Below the pieces are notes generated by a model. The model had not been told where the DNA came from. It made no database searches and saw only the letters and a list, made by a program, of their open reading frames with translations. Made by a program: the position numbers and the translations under genes. Shown piece by piece: positions 8,128-16,939 of a DNA stretch of 64,000 bases (positions are counted from its first letter, which is position 1; the number at the start of each line of letters is the position of its first letter). The DNA comes from Bifidobacteriaceae bacterium (GTDB lineage Bacteria; Actinomycetota; Actinomycetes; Actinomycetales; WQXJ01): contig JAITFE010000020.1 of assembly GCA_031281585.1 (NCBI GenBank), positions 16,409 through 80,408 of the forward strand, given 5' to 3'.

Positions 8128-9830
8128 CTGGGCCCTCCCCGTGTCGGCTTGACGGCGTGCAGGCGGCCGTCGGCGAGTTCGAGGACCCGGTCGGCCGCTG
8201 CGAGGAGCCTGGGCTCGGCGGTCACCATGACGACCGTCCGCTGGGAGCGGACGCGTTTCATCAGCCGTGCGAAGGCGGCCACCGTCTCGGCGTCCAGGGC
8301 GGACGTGACGTCGTCCAAAACCAGCACTCGCGCCGGAGACAGGATGCCGCGTGCGAGGGCGGCCCGCTGGCGTTGGCCCCCGGACAGCCGCGCGCCGCGT
8401 TCGCCCAAGTGGGTTTCGAAGCCGTCCGGCAACTCGTCCACCACCGTGTCGAGCACCGCCAAGGATGCCGCCGTCCGCAACTGGGATTCGGGGGCCTTGG
8501 GGTGAGCCAGCCTGAGGTTCTCCGCCAGGGTCCTGGAGAACAGGAACCCGTGCTCGGCCACGAACGAGACCTGGTCACCTCGGCTGGCCGGCGTCAGCTC
8601 CGCGATCTTCGCGGCGCCCACCAGCACGGCGCCCGAGTCAGGGGCCAGGTCGCCTGCGATCAGCCGCAGGACGGTGGTTTTGCCGACGCCCGTCGCGCCG
8701 GTCAAGGCGACGACTTCGCCGGGCGCGATTCGCAGCCGCGCCCGGTCCAGTATTGGGCCGCCGCCGGGGTGGGCGAAGGTGACATCCCGCAATTCGAGGC
8801 TTGGCGGTTCGCTGTGGGGCACGGCGGTTCGCGGGGAGAACGCGGCCGGCGCCCCCTCCAAACGGCGCATCCGCTTTAGCGCGAGTTTCGCCCGTGACGC
8901 GCCCGCCACCGCGCCGGCGGTGAAGCGGAGCGGCCAGACCGCCATCACGATATAGCTGTTGAAGGCCGTCAACTCGCCAATGCTGATACCGCCGGACTGC
9001 ACCCGCGCGACTCCCAGGAACAATCCGATCGCGACCGACACCGTTGGGACGAATTCCACGGCGGCCGTGTAGAACGCCCGAATCCTGGCCAACCGGATTC
9101 CCGCCTGCCGGATGCGTTCGGTGATGTCGCCGAAGCGGCGCCTGAACACCCGCCCCAGGCCGAGCCCTTGGATGACGCCCAGGCCCGTCATGGCGTCCGC
9201 AACCGTTCCCGTGGCCGCGACGGTCTCCTGTCGCAGCGTCCGGTTGGCCGGCTCGAGCGCGCACAGGAACCGCAAAGAGAGAATCAGAACGAGCGGCAGG
9301 GGCGCCAGCACCGCCAACGCCAGCAGAGGGTCGATCGTCACCATGACCCCGACTATCAGTCCGGTCCAGACCAGATTGTTGGCCAACACCTGGACCTGCA
9401 CGCCAAATTGCTCGATGTATTCGGTGTCGTCTCCCAGCACGCCGAGGATTTCTCCTGGACCGTCCGGATCGTGGACCGGCGCGTCTTCGCGGTGCAGTGA
9501 CGCATACAGGCCCTGTCGCAGGCTTCCCGCGGCGCGGGCCGAAGATGTGAACATGAGAGAGCGCCGGAACCGCAGAGCCAGCGCCTTTGCCCCGCCGAGG
9601 GCCGCGATGATCGCCAGGACCGGTGCGAGCGAGGCGGCCGTCGGCCCTTCTTTCAAGCGGTCGATAGCCAAACCCGCGACGTAGGGCACGGCCACGGCGA
9701 CGCATGACCAGCTAATGCCCGCGACCAGGGCGAGGACCGCGTGGCGGCGTTCCCTGGGGCGGATGCGCCGCCAGAGTTCCAGCAACCAAGGCGACCGCTT
9801 CCGGGTGCCTTGGTCATTTGCCTTGCTCAT
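8124..9830 (-). CDS. ABC exporter half-transporter, degenerate NBD
   Basis: 568 residues, exporter-type membrane domain then NBD. Walker A is GATGVGKTT and the signature LSGGQRQRAALARGIL is normal, but Walker B reads VLVLDDVTSALD: Asp sits where the catalytic Glu is expected. The partner subunit at 6418-8127 keeps Glu. One consensus and one degenerate ATP site is the hallmark of asymmetric heterodimeric exporters such as TM287/288 and BmrCD. The start ATG overlaps the stop of the double ATPase gene, so importer and exporter genes are one transcription unit. Confidence 0.88.
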   Translation of the reverse strand: MSKANDQGTRKRSPWLLELWRRIRPRERRHAVLALVAGISWSCVAVAVPYVAGLAIDRLKEGPTAASLAPVLAIIAALGGAKALALRFRRSLMFTSSARAAGSLRQGLYASLHREDAPVHDPDGPGEILGVLGDDTEYIEQFGVQVQVLANNLVWTGLIVGVMVTIDPLLALAVLAPLPLVLILSLRFLCALEPANRTLRQETVAATGTVADAMTGLGVIQGLGLGRVFRRRFGDITERIRQAGIRLARIRAFYTAAVEFVPTVSVAIGLFLGVARVQSGGISIGELTAFNSYIVMAVWPLRFTAGAVAGASRAKLALKRMRRLEGAPAAFSPRTAVPHSEPPSLELRDVTFAHPGGGPILDRARLRIAPGEVVALTGATGVGKTTVLRLIAGDLAPDSGAVLVGAAKIAELTPASRGDQVSFVAEHGFLFSRTLAENLRLAHPKAPESQLRTAASLAVLDTVVDELPDGFETHLGERGARLSGGQRQRAALARGILSPARVLVLDDVTSALDAETVAAFARLMKRVRSQRTVVMVTAEPRLLAAADRVLELADGRLHAVKPTRGGPR

Positions 9831-11416
9831 ACGCCCACCACCTGCGCCAATTCAGTCCGGCCGGTCGCCGGCCGGTTGTCCGGGTCGGCCTGCTGGTACC
9901 GTGCGGCGCGCAGCAAGGCTTCGGTGTACGGGTGGCGCGGCGCCGAGTAGATCTGTTCCGCCGGCCCGGTCTCAACGATCCGGCCGTTCCGCATGACGGC
10001 GATCCGGTCGGCCAGCGCCCGCACCACCGCGAGGTCGTGCGAAATGAACAGGTAGGAGACTCCGGTGGTGGCCTGGAGTTCGCGCAGCAGGCGGATGATC
10101 TGCGCTTGGACCGACACGTCAAGGGAGGAGACGGGTTCGTCGCACACGACCAAGGTGGTTGGTCCAGCGAATGCCCGCGCGATGGCGACCCGCTGTTTTT
10201 GGCCGCCTGAAAGCGCCGAGGGCAGCCGGTCGGCCAGGTTCGGGCTCAGTTGGACCCGTTCTAAGAGGGACTCGACGCTGGTCTCGCCGCCGAGCAGACG
10301 GATGGAACGCCGCAGGATTCGGCGAACGGTCCGGCGGGGATTCAGGGACGCGTCGGGATTCTGGAACACTATCTGCACCGGTCTGGCCTGGCCGGCGGGG
10401 GCGTCGACTTGAATGACTCCCTCGTGATCGGCGAGGCGCGCAATCGCCCGTCCCAGCGTGGTCTTGCCGCTGCCTGACTCGCCCACCAGCGCGAGCACCT
10501 CGCCGCGCCGGATCTCCAAGTCGACCCCGTCGACGGCCGCCGTTCGGCCGTAATGCTTGCGGACTTGGCGGGCCTGCAGGACAACCGGCGCGTCACCTGG
10601 GTTCGGCGCGGGCGGCGCAGACGGCTTGGGGCGGTCGATATCCGGCAGAGCCTCGATTAGTTCGCGGGTGTAGGGATGTTGGGGGTAGGACAGGACCTGC
10701 CGGGCTTCGCCCTCTTCGACCAGTTCGCCGTTCTTAAGGACGCCCACGCGGTCGCAGCGGTGGGCCACCAGCGGCAGATTATGGCTGATCAGCACCACGG
10801 CCGCGTCGAGTTCGGCGCGGAGTTCTTCAATCAACTCGAGCACTTGAGCTTCGATTTGCACGTCGAGCCCAGTGGTCGGCTCGTCAAGGATCAGGAGATC
10901 CGGACGGGCGGCGAGGGCCATGGCGATGACAACCCGCTGAGCTTGGCCGCCCGACAGTTCGTGCGGGTAGCGCCGGGCGATTGCCGGAGGATCGGCAAAA
11001 CCGACCCGGTCCAGCAGGGAGTGGACGGAGGGCTCGCGCCGGGCGGTTGGCGAGCCGCCTTGGCGGATCGAGAACGCCTCGGCGATCTGCAAGCCGATCC
11101 GCATGGTCGGGTTCAGCGACCGGACTGGCTCCTGGTAGACCATCGCCACCTTTTGGCCGCGATAATCCCGCAAGTCATCGCCCTCCAGCGCCAGAACATC
11201 CGTTTGGCCGAGGCGAACCGACCCGCTGGCGACCCGCCCGCTTAGGGGCAGGTAGCGGACCAGCGCCAGGGCGGCGGACGACTTGCCGGAGCCGGATTCT
11301 CCGACCAAACCATAGAACTCGCCGCGTTCGACCGTGAACGTGACATTGTCGAGCGCCCGGACCGGGCCGCTGGGGGTGGTGTACTCAATGGACAGGGAGC
11401 GCACATTTAGCGTCAT
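9827..11416 (-). CDS. Oligopeptide-type ABC importer, double ATPase
   Basis: 529 residues holding two complete ABC ATPase domains, equivalent to DppD and DppF fused (as in GsiA or YejF). Domain 1 (about 1-260) has GESGSGKSS, signature LSGGQAQRV and LLILDEPTTGLD; domain 2 (about 285-520) has GESGSGKTT, LSGGQKQRV and LVVCDEPVSSLD. Each domain ends in the HPYT segment typical of the Opp/Dpp family. It powers the two permeases encoded immediately upstream. I start it at ATG 11416, which overlaps the permease stop (ATGA), instead of the longer open frame. Confidence 0.92.
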   Translation of the reverse strand: MTLNVRSLSIEYTTPSGPVRALDNVTFTVERGEFYGLVGESGSGKSSAALALVRYLPLSGRVASGSVRLGQTDVLALEGDDLRDYRGQKVAMVYQEPVRSLNPTMRIGLQIAEAFSIRQGGSPTARREPSVHSLLDRVGFADPPAIARRYPHELSGGQAQRVVIAMALAARPDLLILDEPTTGLDVQIEAQVLELIEELRAELDAAVVLISHNLPLVAHRCDRVGVLKNGELVEEGEARQVLSYPQHPYTRELIEALPDIDRPKPSAPPAPNPGDAPVVLQARQVRKHYGRTAAVDGVDLEIRRGEVLALVGESGSGKTTLGRAIARLADHEGVIQVDAPAGQARPVQIVFQNPDASLNPRRTVRRILRRSIRLLGGETSVESLLERVQLSPNLADRLPSALSGGQKQRVAIARAFAGPTTLVVCDEPVSSLDVSVQAQIIRLLRELQATTGVSYLFISHDLAVVRALADRIAVMRNGRIVETGPAEQIYSAPRHPYTEALLRAARYQQADPDNRPATGRTELAQVVGV

Positions 11417-12273
11417 GGCTGCAGCACCTCTCGAAGGTTGTCGGCTATAAGGTTCACCGCGACGACCAGCGTCATGATCGCGATGGCCGGCGAAGCGACC
11501 GACCACCAGGCCGTTTGGATGAAGATTCGGTTCTGAGAAACGACCAAACCCCAGTCGGGCGAGGGCGGTTGCGGTCCCAGGCCAAGAAAGGACAGACCGG
11601 CCGAGGCGAACACCGCGAAGCCGAGCCGGATGGTCGCCTCGACCACCAAGGTCGGCGCGACGTTCGGGAGCAACTCGCCGAAAAGAATCCGCCCAGTCGA
11701 TTCCCCTTGGCTCTTGGCCGCCTCGACATACTGCTTGGAGGTCTCGACAAAGACCGCTGAACGGATCGTCCGGGCGATCATCGGGGCGGAGAAAAGGCCG
11801 ATCGCGATGGTGATGGTTAGCGCGGAGCGGCCGAAGGCAGATGTGACCAGCAGGATGGCGATGATTCCGGGCACCGCGTGGAGGATGTCGAAGGACCGCA
11901 TGAGGAGGTCGTCCACCAACCGGCGGAAGTACCCGGCGGCGAGGCCCATAGCCGATCCGACCAAGGAGGCGATCAGCGTGGCTGCGGGCGCGACCGTCAT
12001 AATCGGGCCGGCGCCGGCCAAAGTGCGCACCAGCACGTCCCGGCCCAGATTGTCAGTCCCGAGCAAGTGGCCCGGCCCCGGGGGTTGGTTGACGGGGCCG
12101 GCCTGGCCGTAAGGGTCAAGGCCGCCAACGGCAACCACGACCGGCGCGAGGACCCAAAAGGCCACAACCGCCACGCTGAGGAGAAATGTCGGCCGGCGGA
12201 CCAATTGGCCCAGCACATGGCTGCGGCGGGCGCGTTTGAATGCCGCCGCATTGGCCAGTTCGGTGGCGCTCAT
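11413..12273 (-). CDS. ABC importer permease, DppC-like
   Basis: 286 residues. An N-terminal membrane helix (about 28-50) follows a basic cytoplasmic start, then the periplasmic GTDNLGRDVLVRTLAG block that is characteristic of DppC/OppC permeases, five further helices, and the EAA loop EAAKSQGESTGRILFGELLPN. It pairs with the DppB-like permease to form the transmembrane channel of the importer. Coupled by ATGA to both neighbours. The substrate in this context could be a peptide or, by inference from the enzymes, a histidine betaine. Confidence 0.9.
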   Translation of the reverse strand: MSATELANAAAFKRARRSHVLGQLVRRPTFLLSVAVVAFWVLAPVVVAVGGLDPYGQAGPVNQPPGPGHLLGTDNLGRDVLVRTLAGAGPIMTVAPAATLIASLVGSAMGLAAGYFRRLVDDLLMRSFDILHAVPGIIAILLVTSAFGRSALTITIAIGLFSAPMIARTIRSAVFVETSKQYVEAAKSQGESTGRILFGELLPNVAPTLVVEATIRLGFAVFASAGLSFLGLGPQPPSPDWGLVVSQNRIFIQTAWWSVASPAIAIMTLVVAVNLIADNLREVLQP

Positions 12274-13304
12274 CGGGCGCCGGCTTCCGAGATGTCGATC
12301 CTGGGGTCAAGGGCCATGTAGATCAAGTCGGTGATCAGCAACAACACAATCGAGACAACGGCGGTGACCATCACTGCCGCCTCAAGCACAAAGATGTCTT
12401 TGCGGGTAACGGCGTTGGCCATGGCAAGGCCAATCCCCGGATAGGAGAACAGCGTCTCCACAATGGCGGCTCCCCCCACAAGGTAGGCGAGTTGGCTGCC
12501 CAGCACGGCCACCGAGGGGATGAGCGAGTTCCGGGCGACGTGGCCCGTCAGGATCCTCCAGCGCGGGAGGCCCTTGAGGACAGCGGTGCGGTAGAAGGCC
12601 GAGCCGAGGGTCTCAATGGTGCCGGATCGGACGATCCGGGCTACATAGCCCACCGAAGCGCTCGCCAGCGTGACCGCTGGGAGCGTCATCACATGCAGCC
12701 GCCCGAAGGCGCCGGCGTTGTCGGGGATTGCAGAATAGACCGGAAACCAACCCAAGAAGACGGCGAATATCACCAGCAGGACGGTGCCGAAGGCGAATTC
12801 GGGCGTCGAAGACAGGGAGACCAGGCCGATCGTGATTGTCCTATCTGAACGCCTGCCCTGACGAAAGGCCTGGAAGAGGCCGAAACCGAGCCCAAACACA
12901 ACCACGAAGGCGAAGGCGAGCAGGCCGAGCAGGGCGGAATTGACGAGCCAGCCTCCCACCAGCGGTCGAACGGGGACGCCGTAGGTCAGCGATGTCCCCC
13001 ATTCGCCGCGCAAGAAGTCCCCCAACCAATCCAGATAACGTTCGAAGGAGGCCCCCGTCACTCCGTGCTGCTCTTTCCACAGCGCCACCTGGTCGTCGGT
13101 GGCGTATTGCCCCAACACGGCTCTGCCGGGATCGCCTGGCACCACTTGAACCAGCCAGAAGATGGCTGCCGAGACTATGAACAGGACGAGTGGAACCTGG
13201 ATGAGCCGGCGGAAGATGATCCGCCCGATCGGCCGGCGTTTGACGGCCGCCAGTCGGGGCGAGGTGGTTCCGGCCCCGGCCAGTTCGTCCGTGAAGATTG
13301 ACAT
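12270..13304 (-). CDS. ABC importer permease, DppB-like
   Basis: 344 residues of the DppB/OppB family: an N-terminal helix (IIFRRLIQVPLVLFIVSAAI), a periplasmic region with VQVVPGDPGRAVLGQYATDD, then five helices and an EAA loop near YRTAVLKGLPRWRILTGHVAR. It forms the importer channel with the DppC-like protein encoded next. The first about 28 residues (MSIFTDELAGAGTTSPRLAA...) are longer than usual, but the ATG at 13304 is the first good start. The binding-protein gene ends 34 bases upstream. Confidence 0.9.
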   Translation of the reverse strand: MSIFTDELAGAGTTSPRLAAVKRRPIGRIIFRRLIQVPLVLFIVSAAIFWLVQVVPGDPGRAVLGQYATDDQVALWKEQHGVTGASFERYLDWLGDFLRGEWGTSLTYGVPVRPLVGGWLVNSALLGLLAFAFVVVFGLGFGLFQAFRQGRRSDRTITIGLVSLSSTPEFAFGTVLLVIFAVFLGWFPVYSAIPDNAGAFGRLHVMTLPAVTLASASVGYVARIVRSGTIETLGSAFYRTAVLKGLPRWRILTGHVARNSLIPSVAVLGSQLAYLVGGAAIVETLFSYPGIGLAMANAVTRKDIFVLEAAVMVTAVVSIVLLLITDLIYMALDPRIDISEAGAR

Positions 13305-13338
13305 GGGCGATCCGTGAATGGTCTGGACGCCAACGGTG

Positions 13339-14871
13339 TCAGTTTTCGATCCACAAGTCCGTGTAGCCGCCGTCCTCGGGCCAATGCACCTTGTTGTTTA
13401 TGAAGGTTGTGTAGCCCCTGAATCCGGCGATCACCACCGGCACGTCGGTCCACTGGATTTTCGCCAATTCGTTGACGATCTCCTGGCGTTCGGCCGGATC
13501 GGTGGCCGCGTCGTACTGGTCAGACAATTGGTCAAGGCGCGGGTTCGAGTACTTGGATGCGTTCCAGCCCGACCCGGTGCGGTAGATCAGATCGATGAAT
13601 TGGGATGGGGTCGACCGCCCGGCCCAACCCGTCACGGTGACGGGAGCGCTCAGCCAGGGCGAGTCGGCGCCCTGGGCGAAGTACACGTCGTCGGCCAGAA
13701 TTTCTACTTTGACGTCGAAACTGCCAGTCTGGTTCAACTGTTGCTGAATCAGCGTGGCCAGCGTTTCTTGAGAAGGGCTCGTGGTGATTGTGAACTCCAC
13801 CACGTCATCTCCGACAAGTTCCTTGACCTTGGCCAAGTTCTGAGAGCGTTGTTCCAAACCGGTCGGCGTAGTTCCAAATAGGGGAGAGTAAACGGTGTCG
13901 TTGCCCGGGTCGGCCTCGCCGCCCCAAGCCGTCTCGATGATGGCGTCGCGATCAAGCGCCCAAGCGACGGCTTGGCGCACCTTGACGTTGTCCAGCGGCG
14001 GCGTGTCGACCCGGAACGCGAGCGTCACTATTCCGGTCGACTGCCTGGTTGCGACTTGGTATTGCGACCGGTCCAGAGCGGAGGTCAGCGCGGCCGGCAC
14101 CGGCTCGCCGAACAGTCCGTCGATCTCGCCGCTCTGAAGGGCCAGGACTTGCGCTTGCTGGTCCTTGAAGAATTTCAGGTCGATGCCGTCAATGTAGATG
14201 TGCTCGGCGTTCCAGTAGTCGGGATTGCGGACCAGGGTGAGCCCCTGGCCGGGGTTGAACGCTTCGACCAGGAACGGTCCGGTGCCAACGTAGGACTGGC
14301 TCCAAGTGCCGATTTCATAATCGGCCGGCAGGATTTGGGTGTTGGAACCGGCGACCAGGTAGGGGAAGTCGGAGAATGGTTTGCTCAGTTGGAAGTCGAC
14401 CGCGTCCTCGCCGTTGGTTTCGACGGAATGAAGGGCCGCGAGCGAGCCCTTGGCGGGCGACACCGAGTCTTCGGCGATCAGCCGCTCGAACGTGGCGACC
14501 ACGTCGGCGGGGGTGAGGGCGGCCCCGTTGTTGAATTTCACGCCTTGCCGGATTTTGAAAGTCCACGTCAAGTTGTCGTCCGCGACCGACCATTCAGTCG
14601 CCAGCAACGGCTGGACCTGGTAGTTCACGTCAATCCGCACCAGCTTCTCGGTGATCGCGTCGACAACCCCGGTCCCGCCCGGGCTTGAGACCGTCACCGG
14701 GTCGATTTCCGAACCCGGATCGGCGCTGGATTGCCGCAGCACGCCACCTGAGGTCGGAGAGCCGCTGGTGGTGGCGGGGGTCGTCTTCTCTTCGGTGCTG
14801 GAACAAGCCTGAAGCGCCAACCCCATGGAGACAACCGCCAAGATTGCGCTGGTCCTCCGGGAAATGCTCAT
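13339..14871 (-). CDS. Extracellular solute-binding lipoprotein, family 5 (Dpp/Opp type)
   Basis: 510 residues. A signal peptide with lipobox ALQAC (Cys23, MSISRR...LALQACSSTEEK) directs lipid anchoring outside the membrane, followed by a Thr/Ser linker. The mature part has family-5 binding protein features, for example WTFKIRQGVKFNNGAALTPADV, YVGTGPFLVEAFNPGQGL and VRQAVAWALDRDAI. It should capture the ligand and deliver it to the DppBC-like channel. First gene of the nine-gene operon; GGAG lies just before its ATG. The ligand is not predictable from sequence; the downstream enzymes suggest a histidine-derived betaine or a peptide of it. Confidence 0.92.
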   Translation of the reverse strand: MSISRRTSAILAVVSMGLALQACSSTEEKTTPATTSGSPTSGGVLRQSSADPGSEIDPVTVSSPGGTGVVDAITEKLVRIDVNYQVQPLLATEWSVADDNLTWTFKIRQGVKFNNGAALTPADVVATFERLIAEDSVSPAKGSLAALHSVETNGEDAVDFQLSKPFSDFPYLVAGSNTQILPADYEIGTWSQSYVGTGPFLVEAFNPGQGLTLVRNPDYWNAEHIYIDGIDLKFFKDQQAQVLALQSGEIDGLFGEPVPAALTSALDRSQYQVATRQSTGIVTLAFRVDTPPLDNVKVRQAVAWALDRDAIIETAWGGEADPGNDTVYSPLFGTTPTGLEQRSQNLAKVKELVGDDVVEFTITTSPSQETLATLIQQQLNQTGSFDVKVEILADDVYFAQGADSPWLSAPVTVTGWAGRSTPSQFIDLIYRTGSGWNASKYSNPRLDQLSDQYDAATDPAERQEIVNELAKIQWTDVPVVIAGFRGYTTFINNKVHWPEDGGYTDLWIEN

Positions 14872-15193
14872 TATGTGGCTCCTTACAAAGTTGACGCTTA
14901 GTGGTCCGCCGATCGCCGGTGGTCTTGCCCAGAGGCAGGACTCAGAGGGTGGGCGGGGCTTGGCTTCGGTCGCCCGGCCACTTTAGCGGCGGCCTAGATA
15001 TTCACGTCGAGAGAACCGAAAGGGAATCTCGCGGGCCGGGCAATTGTAACGATCGGTGCTGCGGCTCGGCCGCTGCGGCCGCCCCGCAGTTCAGCGTTCA
15101 AACAATTTGTAAAGGAGTGCCGCCTCCTTTTACGACTTACCGAATGGCGAGACCGCAAATGGGAAGGGGGCGGCATGCCCCTACGGTGGCTCC
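14872..15193. promoter_or_regulatory. Divergent intergenic region with a 7-bp inverted repeat
   Basis: This 322-base gap separates the catabolic/transport operon (minus) from the DUF427 genes (plus) and must hold both promoters. The clearest structure is an inverted repeat at 15111-15130: AAAGGAG, loop TGCCGC, CTCCTTT, flanked by an AT-richer patch (ACAATTTGT before, TTTACGACTTA after). It could be an operator or a weak hairpin. No confident -10/-35 pair is visible and there is no open reading frame of note. Confidence 0.35.
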
Positions 15194-16924
15194 ATGGCGG
15201 CAAACCAGACACTCGAAATTGAACGACTGGCAGAAGTCACGCGGGAAACCTTTAGGCCGCGACTGCGCGCATTTGTCGGAGACGAATTGATCGTGGAATC
15301 TGACTCGGCTTTGGTGGTTCGCGAGGAGGGCAAGGTCGTGCCGTTCTTCGCGGTGCCCGTCGAGGACCTGAGGGGCGGCCGGTTGAGGTCGGCCGACAGC
15401 CAAGTAGAAGTGGTGGCGCATCCCGGAGCGGACGCCCACTTCGATCTTGTGACCGCGGGAGTGCGGCGCGCGGCGGCCTGGTCCTACCCGGAGGGCGGCC
15501 TCGGCGGCTACGTCGGGCTGCGCTTTGACGCTTTTGACCGGTGGCTGGAGGAGGATCGCGAGGTCCGCGTGCATCCGCGCACGCTGTCGGGTCGGGTGGA
15601 CGCCTTGCGGTCATCGCGCCACGTCGTGGTGCGCAGGGGGCAGACGGTGTTGGCCGACTCGTCCGCGCCGGTGGCGGTGTTTGAGGGAAGCCTGACCCGC
15701 TGGTATTTGCCACGGGACGGCGTCAGGCTGGACCTGCTGACGGAGGTCCCGCTGCAGACCGGCTGCCCGCACAAAGGCGTCGCCTCCTATCTCGCGCTGG
15801 TTGAGGATCCGGAGACGCCGATCGCTTGGTACTACCCGGAGCCGAATCCGGAAGTCGGGGCCATTGCCGGGCTGATCGCGTTCTTCGATGAACTGGTCGA
15901 CATCGAGGTCGACGGCCAGGCCAAAGAGCGGCCCGTGACCCAGTGGAGCTACGGGTTGCGCGACAACCTGAAGGGCGGCGGCTCGGGTCTGTTCCAGGGC
16001 ACCGACTCGCCGAGCGACCATCCGGGGCAGACCGGTGGCGAACCGGCTCGCGCCTTGATCGTCGATCTTGATCAGTCCCAACCCGGCGCGCGCCTGCACC
16101 CGCCGAACGCGGAAGGGTTCACCATAGCGCCCAGCTTGAAACGCGTGCGCGGTTTGATCGGAAGCACTGTCGTGGTCGATTCGCGTTCGCCGGTGCTGGT
16201 CTGGGCGCCGGGCGCGGTGGTCCCCGCCTACGCCTTCCCGCGCGCCGACGTGCGCACTGATTTGCTGCGTCCAACCAAAGCCTCAGCGGCCGGGGGCGAA
16301 GCCGGCCAACGCTTTGACCTCGAACTGGAGGGCACCGTCTATCCGGGGCTGGTTTTCGAGTACCCGACTGCGGACCTGCGCGAGCATCTCGCATTCGATT
16401 GGTTCCGCCGCACCAGCCCCGGCGTGGAGCACTGGTACGAGGAAGAGGAGGAGGTCTTCGTCCACCCGCGTAGCCCCTTCTCGCGGGTCGACGCGATCCC
16501 GTCCTCCCGCCACGTCCAAGTCTTCTTGGACGGGGAGCGGATCGCGGACACCCGCAACCCGGTCCTGTTGTTCGAGGGCCGGTTGCCGACCCGCTACTAC
16601 CTACCCCCCGAGGATGTTGACTTCTCCCGTTTGCGCGCCAGCGACCTCGGAACGGCTTGCCCCTACAAAGGCGCCGCCTCCTACTGGTCGGTTGAGACCG
16701 GCCGGGGCGTGTACCGAGACATCGTCTGGTCCTACCAGGAACCGCTGCCGGCCGTCGCCGCGATCGCGGGTCGGCTGGCCTTCTACAACGAGTTGGTCGA
16801 CTTGGTGGTGGACCAAGTTCCCGTCGAGCGGCCTCACACCCACTTCAGCGCCGGCCTAGCGGGTCGGTTCGCCCCCCACGCCCCTCAAACGGGGCAATCC
16901 CAACCGCCTAGAGAAACCGCCTAA
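15194..16924 (+). CDS. Tandem DUF427 protein (two and more domain copies)
   Basis: 576 residues built of repeated DUF427 (NTP_transf_9) modules. The same block order appears in each half: a first part ending in a YPEGGLGGYVGL-like strand and HPRTLSGRVDALRSSRHV, then a second with TGCPHKGVASY, AWYYPEPNPEVGAIAG and FFDELVDIEVDG. In the second half these read HPRSPFSRVDAIPSSRHV, TACPYKGAASYWSV and WSYQEPLPAVAAIAG. DUF427 proteins are small and usually single; here a linker near 265-300 joins duplicated units. Biochemical function is unknown despite the Pfam name. The ATG at 15194 has no strong ribosome site. Probably co-transcribed with the third copy. Confidence 0.8.
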   Translation: MAANQTLEIERLAEVTRETFRPRLRAFVGDELIVESDSALVVREEGKVVPFFAVPVEDLRGGRLRSADSQVEVVAHPGADAHFDLVTAGVRRAAAWSYPEGGLGGYVGLRFDAFDRWLEEDREVRVHPRTLSGRVDALRSSRHVVVRRGQTVLADSSAPVAVFEGSLTRWYLPRDGVRLDLLTEVPLQTGCPHKGVASYLALVEDPETPIAWYYPEPNPEVGAIAGLIAFFDELVDIEVDGQAKERPVTQWSYGLRDNLKGGGSGLFQGTDSPSDHPGQTGGEPARALIVDLDQSQPGARLHPPNAEGFTIAPSLKRVRGLIGSTVVVDSRSPVLVWAPGAVVPAYAFPRADVRTDLLRPTKASAAGGEAGQRFDLELEGTVYPGLVFEYPTADLREHLAFDWFRRTSPGVEHWYEEEEEVFVHPRSPFSRVDAIPSSRHVQVFLDGERIADTRNPVLLFEGRLPTRYYLPPEDVDFSRLRASDLGTACPYKGAASYWSVETGRGVYRDIVWSYQEPLPAVAAIAGRLAFYNELVDLVVDQVPVERPHTHFSAGLAGRFAPHAPQTGQSQPPRETA

Positions 16925-16939
16925 AGAAGGAGTCTTGCG

